From Palaemon carinicauda (Eukaryota > Arthropoda > Malacostraca > Decapoda > Palaemonidae), in NCBI RefSeq assembly GCF_036898095.1, contig NC_090729.1:70222613-70286612 (forward strand): a stretch of 64,000 nucleotides of DNA. The letters run 5' to 3'. Positions 13,961 through 25,349 of the stretch are shown one piece after another; position 1 is the stretch's first letter; each line of letters begins with the position of its first letter. Position numbers and translations under genes: made by a program. Under the pieces are notes generated by a model. That model searched no databases, was not told where the DNA came from, and saw only the letters and a program-made list of their open reading frames with translations.

Positions 13961-14806
13961 TTAAGTCGCATGGGTACAACTGGACTGATGTGGTGCCTTT
14001 TCTGTCACGTACTGGATTACAGGATAATCCTCCGGTGCTTCCTGATCATCAGTGACCAAACCCTCAGCGTCAGGCACATGAGATTTTACCTCTGCCTTAT
14101 GGCCCAGAATCACGTCAGTTGGAGGGACGTAATTGTGGAGCTCAATCAGAGAGTTAAAATGCACTCCAGACAGACACTGAAGATGCACACACTGAAGCTC
14201 AGTCACGGATGGATCACGATAGACTACGGGACAAGTGGGGCCCCAATGGACCCAGATTTCCAGGTATAATAGCTTAGATGCTGCCAAGAGCAACTCCAGA
14301 GCTGGGACTGTACCTGGAAAATGCATTGCCTTGATCCTGTTCCTGCTAGTCTTGTCCAGTTTGAAGCCTAGTCGACCGGCGTCTTTCAGAAACTGCTGAA
14401 CTAAGGCATATTTGAGCTTGGCTCCCTTCAGCTGAGAGTCGGGTGCGACACCTGACCCTTCCGTCCAGCAGTTCACGACTAGCTCCAAGGATTCTATGAG
14501 AGAATCTGGACCACCACGAACCTCCTTATACAAGGCCAGTCCACTAGGCAACATGGGAGTGCTGGGTTCGTTATCAAACAGACAGTCAGTTAATGCGGGC
14601 CAGCGGGATAACCAGTCAGCTGCGACATTCTGATCACCTGGACAGTAATTAACAATAAAGTTAAATTCGGACAGGTCCTCTAGTGTCCGTGCTAGACGAC
14701 TGTCCACCATCTTCATGTCATGAAGATACATCAGGGGACGATGATCAGAATGGATCACGAAGAACTGATCATAGAGGAGGGCCTGAAGGTTTTCCCTCCC
14801 CATCAC
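13961..14806 (-). pseudogene. Gypsy-like RNase H end plus spacer
   Basis: The frame overlaps the end of the preceding one by four bases, a frameshift inside the RNase H domain. It carries the RNase H block SDHRPLMYLHD and, near the end of the domain, GDQNVAADWLSRWP. The upstream TIERELAAL block is in the previous frame. The following ~180 residues are an unassigned spacer leading to the retropepsin-like block. The stop near 13961 separates the two. Confidence 0.75.
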
Positions 14807-15726
14807 AGAGCAGCCAACTCACGCTCAATGGTAGAGTAACGGGTCTCGCAGTCAAGGAAAGTCATGTAGTCGTACGCTATCACCCGACGCTCCCCTGGAT
14901 GCTCCAAGGACTCCTGGCACAGACAAGCACCAGCACCCTCACCCAAATCATCTACAAACAACTCCGTGGGTTTAGCATCAGCGGAGTAGTCAGGGTACGA
15001 CAACATAATGTCCTCCTTGATCAGTTCCTTCAAGCGCTCAAAGGCACTGTCCATTTCAGCAGTCCACTTCAGTATCCTAGTACCATGGGATTTTCGTACT
15101 CCAGTCTTCGCAGATAATGGTTTGGCTATCTGTGAGCACATGGGGATAAACTTCCGTTGGAAGTTTACCAGTCCCAGGAATCCCCGTAGCTCATGCACAG
15201 TGGTCGGTTTAGGGAAGTCCTCCACTTTCTGGATGTATTCTGGTAGCCTACGCATACCAGAACGTCCAACCAGATGACCAAGATATTGGACCTCAGCTTG
15301 AACCCAAGAATACTTCCCCAGTTTTATATTGAGACCGTGCTTGTGGAGAGTAGCCAAAACTCGTTCTACCAGTTTCAGGTGTTCCTCGAAAGAAGACCCA
15401 AGTATCAAGATGTCATCAATGTAGACAACCACCTTGACTTTTGGGAACTCTTGGAGAATACTCTGCATTTCTGTCTGGAACACTGCAGGTGCATTTTTCA
15501 GTCCAAACAATAAGCGTCTGAACTGCCAGTGTCCAAAGGCGGTAGAGAAAGTCATGTATTCCTTACTGTCCTCTGCCAACGGTAACTGGTAGTATCCACG
15601 AACCAGGTCAAGGGTTGTAAAGTTTTTGACTCCTTGAAGTCCAAATACGGAATCGGCCATGTTAGGCATCAGGAACTTATCGGAGACAGTCACCTTATTC
15701 AGTCTACAGTAGTCCACACAACCATA
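14803..15726 (-). pseudogene. Gypsy-like reverse transcriptase, 5'-truncated
   Basis: The frame is open for the RT core. It starts at the conserved CVDY block, which directly abuts the DNA transposon at 15727, and continues with the FTTLDL block, the FGL.NAP motif and the active site VVYIDDILI (about 15420). The thumb with YLGHLV follows, then connection sequence and the start of RNase H (FVDDLGEGAGA). The residues before CVDY in this frame are translated transposon sequence. The RT core itself shows no stop. Confidence 0.85.
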
Positions 15727-16069
15727 TACAGTGGTACCTCTACATACGAATTTAATTCGTTCCACAACCAACTTCGGATGTAGAAAATGTTCGGATGTAG
15801 AAACGAATTTTCCCATAAGAATACATGGTAATTCATTTAATTCATTCCTCAGCCTGAAAACCCATAATAAATCCTTAATAAATGGCTACACATAATTACA
15901 CATAACAATAACATAACTGCATAATATGAAAGAAGCATGTAGAAAAGATAATTATAAAGAAATAATAAATAAAAAATGTGTTTTATTGCCACTTTACCTT
16001 AGAGACAGGCCAACGCAGGTGTAGGATTTGCTACGCCAGGAGGAGATGGACGATCGGCGAGAAGGTAGA

Positions 16070-16097
16070 CATGGTGTTAACATGTTCTTTAAATAAA

Positions 16098-16153
<56 letters not shown>

Positions 16154-16880
16154 CTCTCTCCTCTCTCTCTCTCTCTTTTTTGTTCTTATGATTTTTAACA
16201 GCGTTAACGAGTTGAAAGACAGTTAAATGTAACTAAAAAAACAATATCAGCGAATCTGAATTCCTTTATTAACTAAAACAAATATTGATACAAACACACT
16301 CGTGTGCGTATGCGCAAACACACACACACGCACGAGGAGACACGATCGGCGAGGAGGTAGAGATGGTGACTGGGATGACATATCGTAACTTACACTACGG
16401 AAATTTTAATTCTAACTTAGCTTATTTTATTTTTTTTTTTATTTTTATATTTCATATTTTTTACATTTTTTTTTCTTTTGATTTTTTATTTTCATCACTT
16501 TCAATGACGAGTTACGGTATGTTATCGCAGTCACCATCTCTACCTCCTCCCCGACTGTCTCTCTTACTGCGTAGCAATTCTTGCACCTGTGTGTGTGTTT
16601 GTGCATATGCACACGAGTGTGTTTGTATCAATATTTGTTTTAGTTAATAAAGGAATTCAGATTAGCTGTTATTACTTTCTTAGTTTCATTTAATTGTTTT
16701 TCAACTCGTTGACGCTGTTAAAAATCATATGTACTCTTAAACACATTTTTGTTTAATCTCTCTCTCTCTCTCTCTCTCTCGGAAAAAAAAATAATAGACG
16801 TAGACGTATTTTAACACTATAACAGCGAAGAAGAACGAGAGAGAGAGGTTTTATTTAAAGAACATGTTAATGCTATGTTT
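16070..16880. repeat. Long inverted repeat (hairpin) with CT/GA and CA/TG tracts
   Basis: Left arm landmarks (AACATGTTCTTTAAATAAA near 16080, the CTCT tract, GAATTCCTTTATTAACTAAA near 16260, the CACACAC tract, GAGGTAGAGATGGTGACTG near 16350) recur in reverse complement and reverse order on the right (CAGTCACCATCTCTACCTC near 16530, the GTGTGTG tract, the AATAAAGGAATTCAGATT block near 16650, the TTTATTTAAAGAACATGTT block near 16850). The centre is near 16440. Arms are about 350-400 bp and imperfect. Confidence 0.8.
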
Positions 16881-16949
16881 AGAAAGAAACAGAAAAAGAG
16901 AGAAGTCTTATTTAAAAGAGCTTGTTAATGCTATCTTGGTTTTCTTTGC

Positions 16950-17296
16950 TTCACTTTTTTTCTTTCTTTCTGTTCATCACGCTGGCCCTTCTCACAAATG
17001 ATCGTTGCCAACAATCTCTTTTTCCTTTATCCCTATCAACAAAAGGCGTTCTATCTCTTCCAGGGTATTGCTACGATGTCTTGTAATAATGGTGATCTCC
17101 TTCGATGGTTATTTTCTTTAATGGCTGCCTTCAGCTTGATGATCCTCGAGATCATAGGCCTATTCCGGCCATATTGTTTAGCCATACAGTATCACTCACA
17201 TGCACACTGCTCTCATATTTTTCTATAATTTCTTGCTTCAATTCTAATGAAAGAATTGCCTTCTTCCTTTACTGAAACTTAGCTTCTTAGGCACCA
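16950..17296 (-). pseudogene. Tigger-like transposase N-terminal remnant
   Basis: A minus-strand ATG at about 17296 starts the peptide MVPKKLSFSKGRRQFF. After frameshifts come blocks resembling a helix-turn-helix (MISRIIKLKAAIKENN, about 17120) and TLEEIERLLL (about 17050), the order seen at the start of Tigger/jerky-like proteins. Stops interrupt it at several points. It lies just inside the right terminal repeat, as expected for the start of the gene. Confidence 0.55.
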
Positions 17297-18261
17297 TGAT
17301 TATAGGTAAAATCAAAAAGGAAATGTGAGAAAAGGAAGAAAATAAGCACTGTTAATAACAGACCAAACAGAGGACAACCACACGATACACACAAGAACAG
17401 AGAACTGAGCACTCGACGCTCAATGGCGTAATGTTTACTTCGGTGTGTCGAAATAAAATTCGGGTGTAGAGTCAAAAAGTTGCTCAAATTTTACTTCGGA
17501 TGTTGGAAAATTCGGATGTAGATACGTTCGGATGTAGAGGTTCCACTGTATAAATTTTATTTTTCAGAAGAATCTAATTCAACAATAAAAGACTAACAAA
17601 TGTTCTACAGAAAGGTCTGCTTCCATATCTTCCTTTTGAAATATTTCAGCGTGCCCACAGCATTAGCCCAGTTTTCTCTAGTTACACTATTTAGAGCTTC
17701 TTCTAATAACGATTTTAAGTCTTTCATTTTGAAATTTTTTTTTTTTTATATACATACTGCTTAACTTGCCCCCAAATAACTCTATGGCATTGTACTGGCA
17801 ATGATATGGAGGCAATCTTACCACTTTATGGCCTTTTTCTAGGGCCATATTATCTATTATGTAGTTTTTTTTCTTGCATGCAGTCAAAGACTTGACCATC
17901 GTTATTAATTCATTTTTAGTCAAGTAATCTTTTGGGTCATTTAATTTTTTAACAAGCCATTCTTTAATCAATGCTCTCCTATCTGACATTGTTGGGGGCT
18001 TATCAGTTGTCACCAATGATAGGAAGCATTATCCATGACAATTACTGATGACGGAGGAATGTTTGGTGGTAATTTTTATTTGAACCAGTCTTGAAATACG
18101 TCATGGTTCCTTTGCTTGTGATAATCCCCGTCATTTTTTGCTTGAAAAATTAAAGCAGCATTTGGTATAAATCCATCTTTGGTGCCAGCATGAACAATTA
18201 TAAGTCTGTTGACTTTGTCAGTTGGAGGATTAACACCTCTTGCCTTTTTCCTGCTTTTCTC

Positions 18262-19054
18262 TGTCACAACTCAGGTTCAATAATTGGCAGGTGTGAAAAT
18301 AAAATAAGACTATTCTGCTTAATTTCGCTATTCTCGTATAGCCTTTATTAACACTTCAGTATAAAGTCACAAACCGCAGCATACACTGCCCAAAAACGCT
18401 CTATTGAGCAAAACTTCTTAAGTAATATAATAGTTCACAGTATAATAATAATAATCCTCTTGCACTTCCAGTCTTAAACTGGTAGAGAGAGAAATTCCGT
18501 TATAACACGTGCGTTAGAAGCACCACCGGTTGTGTCTTCCCCCCGAAACAAAGGTTTAGATGTCGCCTCGGCTCGTTGCCAAGGACTCCGCAAAAGCACC
18601 AATTCTATAACAATAAATATGTATCCATGAATAGCGGGGCGACATCTGTTGTGAAAGACTTTATGTACATATTACAAATTAAAATAAAGAAACTAGCGTT
18701 AACTAGTAACAATAGAACAAGCACACAAGTTTTACACTCATTATTTTCAGTAAATAACAGTTCAACTGCTTTAACATGAAAAACGATAGAATAAGACCGT
18801 GCATAAACAGTAATTATAACAAACAAAATAAAATGCTTATGATGATATACAAAAATCATTATACATCAATATAATACAGGGCTGATATATAAATATATAC
18901 GCAGAAATAAACTGTAGAATAAGACCGTATATAAACAGTAATTATAACAATAAACAAAAATAAAATGCTTATGATGATATACAAAAATCCTTATACATCA
19001 ATATAATACAGGCCTGATATATAAATATATACGCTGATATATTGATTTGTGACA
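18262..19054. mobile_element. Solo LTR with TTCTC target-site duplication
   Basis: The insert starts TGTCACAA and ends TTGTGACA, an 8-bp perfect inverted terminus of the TG...CA type, and is flanked on both sides by TTCTC (18257-18261 and 19055-19059). Removing the insert and one TTCTC leaves a continuous transposase frame across the junction, which confirms both boundaries. Internally it holds two tandem ~125-bp copies (18787-18915 and 18916-19036). No coding capacity is seen; the family is unknown. Confidence 0.9.
18787..19036. repeat. Tandem duplication inside the solo LTR
   Basis: Two near-identical units begin AGAATAAGACCGT and run through AACAGTAATTATAACAA, ATGCTTATGATGATATAC and CATCAATATAATACAGG to a TATAAATATATACGC tail. 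They differ by a few substitutions and small indels. Repeated blocks of this kind in an LTR are often enhancer/U3-type repeats; that role is inference. Confidence 0.85.
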
Positions 19055-19912
19055 TTCTCCAACCAACATTTTCCCACACAATAATTTTGATTTACCCAGG
19101 TTTCATCTAAATAAACAAAAGTGTGATCTCCACTTTCTTTCACTTTCTTAATTTTTCTAAAAAAAAACCCGTTCTTGTACTTGACACCTCACTTCTTTCT
19201 AAAAGAAATTTCTCCATTAACTTTAGCATGAATGAAACCTATATCATGTAGCACTTTCCTTAGGGATTCTTTGCATCCATTGAATGGAATATTTACTTTA
19301 ACTTCCCCCAGTATTTTTTCAAGGGTGGGGATTTCATTTCGTGCATAAAAACTTGACACTGTTCTTCTTAAAACACATTTATCAAAGTCGTCTAGAGCAG
19401 TCACAGGTCAAGGATGAAGCTTTATTCTTTCTTGAAATTTCAGTTTTCCAAATTCTTCTTGCGTGACTCGTCCCGCCTTGATGATTCGACGTACTGTTCT
19501 TTCAGGAACGTTTGTGGCTTCAGAATTACGGATACATGCTTTGGTGACATCAGTAAAAGGGCCGCGGTTCATCTTCTCTTTTGTGAAATACTTGTACACA
19601 CTGTGTACTATTTCCCTGGCATTGGGACGGAGAATACGGTTGGGAGATGTTTCCATGGTTTATGTTTGCTAGATAATACAGTCACTGTCTCAAACACTAC
19701 ATTTTATACCATTCAAGGGATTAAATATGACTCACTGATATTTGCTACATAAATTTACCCTTGAGATCTCCAAGGACAGGTCAATCGGATTTCAAACTTA
19801 CCTTCTGTCCGAGTCATATTAAGACGGTAGGATAAAACTGGCAAATATCCTGGGATTATGATTTTGGGGGAAATGTACTTGGTTGTAATTATCCTTATAG
19901 AAATGAATACCA

Positions 19913-20122
19913 TACACTGTTAAAAATATGCTGAAAAACCAGGCATTTACCGTCTAATAAACGGAAATATTGACGTTAAATGGTGATATTATGATCATCA
20001 ACCTGTAATAAGATAACAGGGTAGGGTAAAAATTACACTCCAGTATTTTACTGAATTACGGCTAAGAACAGTATATTTTTACGGATAATGTCCGATTGAA
20101 ATTACGCTTATTTAACAGTGTA
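19913..20122. mobile_element. Mariner-type MITE (~206 bp)
   Basis: TACACTGTTAAA at 19913 is matched by TTTAACAGTGTA ending 20122, giving a 10-bp terminal inverted repeat (CACTGTTAAA) flanked by TA dinucleotides. The 206-bp interior is AT-rich and non-coding. Confidence 0.75.
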
Positions 20123-20520
20123 CCCAATGAAATATACAGTATACTGTATGCTCGACAAGAATAACAGGAGAGAGAGAGAGAGAGAGCGCGCGCGTGCGCA
20201 GATTTAATCTTGTCTTAATCCAGTGAGATTAGTGAAAAAGATGAGGATGCGCCCTGGGCATACCCTGGGGAATGGCATCTGTTATTAACGGATAGCATTA
20301 GTCTCACTCAGTTTGGATGGCTCGTCTCTAACAGCAGTGTTCATTTTTCCTTATAGTGGTCGAATTATTTTGACATGGGTACGCTGTACAGGGGAACAGA
20401 AATCGTCTCAGCTGCCACGACAGAATGGTTTTACTATAATAAAATATTAAATTTGTTTTCTTTAACATTTTCATAGTTTTATTTGTAATTTTAACAAACT
20501 ATAAATTCTCTCCCTGTCAG

Positions 20521-20670
20521 AAAGAAGCCTCCCCACCACTTGCGCCTCCACTGCAGCAACTAGAAGATATGGGGTTTCACAATAGAGAAGTGAATGAAAG
20601 ACTCCTCACCAAATACAATGGTGACGTATCTTGTGCTGTAGCAGAACTTATCATTCTCAATTGTCATTAG
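20521..20670 (+). CDS. NBR1: NBR1-like, last exon with C-terminal UBA domain
   Basis: The acceptor TCCCTGTCAG ends at 20520 and the exon gives 49 codons ending in TAG (20668-20670). The peptide has a Pro-rich lead followed by a UBA domain: LEDMGFHNREVNERLLTKYN, then a third helix with AVAELI. The MGF loop, NxxLL-type second helix and a stop a few residues later match the C-terminal UBA of NBR1, which binds ubiquitinated cargo for selective autophagy. Phase 0 agrees with the two upstream exons. Other UBA proteins are possible, but the helix encoded at 1975-2020 directly before a linker and UBA fits NBR1 best. Confidence 0.75.
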   Translation, partial: KEASPPLAPPLQQLEDMGFHNREVNERLLTKYNGDVSCAVAELIILNCH

Positions 20671-22265
20671 CTTACTTTTAAACTCCCTGGACATATACTG
20701 CTTTGATATGCAGATAATGGGGCTACTATGATTAAAGGATTTAGGTCATTTATATTCAGGAATAAACAGATTTCTTAATGTAGTTGAAATATTTCTAAAG
20801 GAGTACTTTAGAATCATTATAGTCCTCATGTTTTAATGCATGTTTCCATATGGGACCATGATTTTATTTGTTTTGTTGAAATAGCTTTTGAATTTTAGTA
20901 GTCTACAGTTCATTCTTATATTCACTACTCTTTTCTGTGTAGATATATGCTAGCAAAAGATTACCAGCTAATGCAGAGCACATGAGTCCACTTGAAGTTT
21001 TATTTTATGATTTTCAATACCGGTAAAGTATTGATGTACTGTAGTGGGGTTATCTACTAATCTATTTGTATGAAATATTTATTTGTATTAAATATCAAGA
21101 GGACTTTATCCAGAGTTATTGCAATATTGTTTTGAATTAACATACTCCATGTTAAGATGTATGGTGCCTTTTGTATGCATTGAAATTGTATTGTGAATAC
21201 ATAGCCCTTATAAGTACTATATTTAATTGTATGTTTGAGCATTTCTAAGTAATACTGTAAGTTGATAATTGGATTTTTGCCATGGACATTTGTACTGATT
21301 TTTGAAATTTTTTATGATTAGCAAAACATGTTATTATGTTTTAGAAATAACATTTTGTAAATTTAATTGTATAACACAGTATTGAGTATGGTCATTGTTA
21401 ATTGCCCAATAATTTGCATTTCTCATTATACATCTGTACTTTCTTTTAGATGGCATTGAACGGGCATAATTCCATAGGTACTAACTAGACCCTTTCGTCC
21501 TTTTTTATTATTCGCATAGGTAATAATAGATAATAAATACCTATCAAACAAGAATAGGTATTATTGTTCAATACCTATTACATCATTGATTTTTCCTAAA
21601 TTTTTCTGCTAAAACAAATGAAATAGTCTGCTCGTGTATTGTTTCAAAACATACCATTTTTGTAGACACATTTTATTTCTAAATACTGTAGTTTTGCTTT
21701 GCATTAGCTTTTTATCCCACTTATTGCTAGCTTTGCTAACAGATCAATGAAATTATATAAGATGCAACTGAAGACATGGGGGGAAAAGTGTTTCCTCATC
21801 TATGTTTCATTTATAAGCTTTATGATATTTTTTTACATTTTTATTAGAATCTTGCTGGTGAATGGTAGTAAAAGGGCCTTACTATTTTGGTCATTGTCTT
21901 TGTAGTTTTTGGTGACAGTGTCGTTATGATTTGTAGTCGTGCTGATCTCCATATCTAGGTTAGTCTTGTATTTATCAGTAATACTAATATTTTCAGTCTT
22001 TTTGCTGTATACTATGTTGCCAGTAAATAATTGATACCATAAAGAATATTAACATTCATATATATAAGCCAATGCTTTTAAGAAGTTATATGAGGCTCAA
22101 ATAATATGTGCACATATTCAAGGATCTTGTTGGTAATATAAGTAATACTGTTCTCAGATTTATATAATGAACCTTTGGAAGTTCTGTTTAAATGTACAGT
22201 TAACTATTTTTATAGGGTTCAAAGTTATTCTTTGCTGTCGTTGCACTAATAAAGTATTGGACGGC
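20671..22265 (+). other. NBR1 3' untranslated region
   Basis: AT-rich sequence without open frames follows the stop codon. The first good polyadenylation signal is AATAAA at 22248-22253, followed by a GT-rich stretch. Another AATAAATAAA lies at 22988. The end point is therefore uncertain. Confidence 0.5.
22248..22253 (+). terminator. Polyadenylation signal AATAAA, probable NBR1 3' end
   Basis: Canonical hexamer about 1.6 kb after the NBR1 stop, with T/G-rich downstream sequence (22265-22320). Confidence 0.45.
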
Positions 22266-24185
22266 TACTATGATTCCTGTCTTAGTTTACCCATATTATA
22301 ATGTGACTTTGGTGTCATGATTTAACAACTCTTAGTTAACATGCTCTATACCACCTTAACTTCATTTAAGGTGTTGGTGTTAGTAGTTGTATCATTAAAG
22401 TTATAAGAATTTCCTTGTTCAGACAGATCTTCTGTTGTTATGGAAATTAAGGTTCTTGCTGGAATTCTAGTATAATCAGCAGCTCAGTTTGATGGGTAAG
22501 AATAGTTGAAAACGTGCATTTGTATAGTTTCATGACCCAAAGCTTTTTATTTGCCTATCAGTTCTAGAAGAATGTTGAGAGTAGAAATGTTAAAAATGTT
22601 GCTTAAACACTATTGTTAAAAGTTAAACACTTCTCAAAAGTAAGTGTATTGGTGAAAAATATTTAGCTGCTTAGTTGATGTGAAGAACATGGTATTAGTG
22701 AACACAGCTTGAGACCTTGACTGGAATTCCAATATTTTATGCTAGGTTGAAGAACCTTTTTTTAGTTGAAGTTAGTGTTTTGCTGAGCATTTCACAGAAA
22801 CAGATAATGTTATTTGTTTAAATATTCTGAATAATATTTTAGGGTGATATCTTGCTAGTGCTATAGTAGAATAGTAATGTGTGATAGCTATTATATTAAT
22901 ACCAAATATACATATATATTTAAATTGTATGTATGCTATATTATTAAAGTATGAAGATAACTATCTATGGTTTTATTCCTATCCACAGAATAAATAAAAG
23001 AAAAGGTTTTGAATAATGAATTATTTGAGGATTTCATCATCGGCATGTACTCGTATCCGAATATCTTAATTTTTAGTCCCAATGTGAGGTTGAATAGAGG
23101 AGAGGGTCAATAGTAGGTTAATTATTGTTAGGGTTGTGAGGTTTCTCATGGCTCTTAAGACCAATTCATGCCCTGAATAATTGAGGCATTGAATCGTGGG
23201 AGGAGGTTGTGGTTGATTTCCTCTTTCTGCCCATTGCTGTCATTTAGCTTACAGGTTGTCACGTCTATTCTCATAATCAAAGAGGTGAGGATTTATAGAG
23301 ATGGAAAATGGGTTTTTTTGGTAGCCTATTGGAAGCATCTCTGCCTGACAATTTGTTTGTTCAGGAGTATGAGACCTGCTCCAGCTCCATTGTTTCTAGT
23401 AGTAGATGCAACCTCATCATCCTCGTGGACTGGGGATGTGGTAGCCTGTCCACATTGCCTGGCCCTCCCTGTTCCTTGCTTGATGGAGAGGGTGCTTTGG
23501 CACTCATCATACATACAAACTATACTGTATTCTGTATATGGTGTCTTGGGAGGTTGTTCTGTCCCTTTCCTCTGCCATTCTTGAGTAATAATTGTTGTTA
23601 CATTAGATGCTGTACATGTCTAAAAATCTACAGAATAGAAAAAATCAATATGAAATGAAAGATATTGACTTACTAAACGGAATAGTGGGAATTGCAACAT
23701 CCAAATTGGTAAGTTAGGCAAACTTAAGGATGGTGAAAGAATTGAAAAGTTTTAATACCACCATAAATATAGTTATTTCGCTGTGGTATACATACTCGGA
23801 ACTACTTTTAGGAGATCTGGGATGTCAGGTCCATGCTGACCAAAATTTCCATTAGGCCTCCCCAGTTATCCCCCATACCATATAACTGGCAGTACCCACA
23901 GACCTTACCGGGTATGAGATTACTCAGCCAGTCCTGGTCAAGGCCAGGCATAATCACCAGTAGGAATCTGGTCAACCTGGGGAAAGGTCATGTGTCTTAT
24001 GAAACCGTATTTGACCAGTGTTTCCTTTGTGTTGCATCCTGAGTGCGATGTGTGGCCTGGCTGGCAATGGACTCCAGTGGCTACGAAGAAGAAAAGACAG
24101 TCCAAGATAGACCGTTCTCCTTCAAAGGGAAGTGGGGTTTCTGGTCAGCATCAAGGGCGTCCATCAGACCGCAGGAATATTAGTC
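22266..24185. other. Intergenic, no recognised gene
   Basis: 22266-23180 is AT-rich without coding signs. 23189-23658 has two overlapping open frames (131 and 116 codons) on the plus strand that I cannot assign. 23833-24259 has two overlapping plus-strand frames (69 and 89 codons) of more GC-rich sequence; the second holds a basic, Ser/Lys/Arg-rich stretch (KKKRQSKIDRSPSKGSG) and runs into a family-1 DIRS terminus. It could be the degraded inner end of that element or an unrelated exon. Confidence 0.4.
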
Positions 24186-24774
24186 AAAGTAGAAGGCACT
24201 TGAATTGGGGAAAAAATCCACGATACATTAATTCTCTGGTACACTTCCATCAGGCTTGAGCCCCAAAAACGGATTTTGAGCGAAGCGAAAAATCTATTTT
24301 TGGGTGAGATGGCCATGTCGTCCTGATGGACCCGCCCGACTGTTCCAGTTCAGCCTGCCAGGCCCCTCCCTGTTATACTGTATTGCGGAAGCTGGTAGAA
24401 AGCTGGACTTCGGAATGAGGACGGACGTGACGTCACACAGTATGGCGGACAGCTATGGCCGCTGTTTGTTTACGTTGCGAGTACTGTAACAGTAACGAAG
24501 GAGGGTAACTTTGGAGCGGCTCCTCAGTTATCTCGCCACCTTTCCCCCTCGAAGCGTAAACGCTTTGTGGGGTGCAGATTGCCATGTGGCGTGTTAATGC
24601 ATGCGTCCCCTGTTGATATACGATATCCTAGAGGGAAACCTTTAGGGTACTCGCACCAGAAGTTAGAATTCTGTGAAACCTTTAGTTTAATTCTCTGGGA
24701 ATATCTACTGTAGTCAAATATACCCTAAGGAAGCTACTAAAGGAACCTTCCATCAGGACGATATGGCTTGAGCC

Positions 24775-24778
<4 letters not shown>
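24186..24778 (+). mobile_element. Orphan family-1 DIRS-like terminus (internal complementary region + ITR)
   Basis: 24186-24320 matches the region before the right ITR of copies A and C, including the internal complementary region with GATTTTGAGCGAAGCG. About 24415-24778 matches the family-1 ITR (GGACGTGACGTCA, CCCTGTTGATATACGAT, TTAATTCTCTGGGAATAT). No ORF precedes it. The outer tip ends ATGGCTTGAGCCCAAA, which is the reverse complement of the left tip, although a right tip is expected in this orientation. It then runs straight into (TA)n. Confidence 0.8.
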
Positions 24779-24858
<80 letters not shown>

Positions 24859-24862
24859 TATA
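24779..24862. repeat. (TA)n microsatellite, left part
   Basis: About 42 TA repeats between the orphan family-1 tip and a DNA transposon whose TA target site lies in the tract. With 27806-27922 it was probably one tract before the transposon inserted. Confidence 0.95.
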
Positions 24863-25349
24863 TACAGTAGGGTCCCGAATTAAGCGTGTTCGAATTACAC
24901 GATTCCCCTTTTCCGCGATCGCTATTTTTCAAAAATAAATTTTCTGTATCCACGAGGCTGTTCAAAGTTCGCGAGTCAAGCACTACAAAATGTATCAAAT
25001 CTATAGTCTTTTTAAGTATATTGGTAGCCCTAAATACGGTGATTTATAATAAATGTTACAAAACAATATTAACATTACATTTCATTAACATAATTTCATA
25101 ATGAATAACCTATTTAAGGATAAAATTCCACATCAACAATGAAATCAACTGTTAACTGTGCGAGTCCAGCTGACAAAATGTAAACAGAAATGTGGTTACG
25201 TTCTCGGCAATCTTTATCTTTCTCCAACCTTACGATAATTGTAATGGTAGTGTTAATGATGGTATATTAAAGCATTATTTTTGTTTAGTACAGTATATTT
25301 AAAAGCCTTATTTTTCCCTCTGGGCGTTCAAGGTTTTCACGAGTAGACT

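Larger units (their letters stand above)
11269..15726 (-). mobile_element. Ty3/gypsy-like retroelement fragment (pol only)
   Basis: Read on the minus strand it carries RT, RNase H, a retropepsin-like block, an integrase and a Ser/Pro-rich tail. No LTR, primer-binding site or gag was found: the 5' side is cut at 15726 by a DNA transposon and the 3' side runs directly into Tigger sequence at about 11268. Beyond the DNA transposon (17552 onward) the sequence is not RT upstream sequence, so the 5' part was lost before or at the same time. Confidence 0.75.
15727..17551 (-). mobile_element. Palindromic Tigger-like DNA transposon inserted in gypsy RT
   Basis: The left terminus CAGTGGTACCTCTACATACG (15731) and the reverse complement of the right terminus, CAGTGGAACCTCTACATCCG (ends 17549), form an imperfect terminal inverted repeat flanked by TA on both sides. 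The interior is a large imperfect hairpin (about 16070-16880) plus the remains of a transposase N-terminus on the minus strand (about 17296 down to 16950). It is non-autonomous. Confidence 0.8.
17687..19656 (-). pseudogene. IS630/mariner-superfamily transposase, interrupted by a solo LTR
   Basis: Minus-strand blocks in order: an N-terminal helix-turn-helix region (19656-19408), a segment with DDFDKCVLRRTV (19404-19189), the first catalytic block VYLDETWVN (about 19090), then a 793-bp LTR insertion, then RLIIVHAGTKDGF (about 18190), NHDVFQDWF (18080), and a final frame (18016-17687) with LPPYHCQYNAIEL. This resembles a DDE_3-type transposase common in arthropods. The second catalytic Asp region lies near 18030 and is damaged. 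A stop and at least two frameshifts occur apart from the LTR. Terminal repeats were not found. Confidence 0.75.
4568..20520 (+). other. Last NBR1 intron (~16 kb), packed with decayed transposable elements
   Basis: The donor GTATGT at 4568 pairs with the acceptor ending TCCCTGTCAG at 20520. Everything annotated between these points lies inside the intron if the gene model is right. Stretches not covered by other entries (4568-4850, 6111-6930, 8706-8870, 9000-10070, 17552-17686, 19660-19912, 20123-20520) show only AT-rich sequence, homopolymer runs and a (GA)n(GC)n tract at 20167-20195. A G-rich stretch lies at 4720-4742. Confidence 0.55.
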
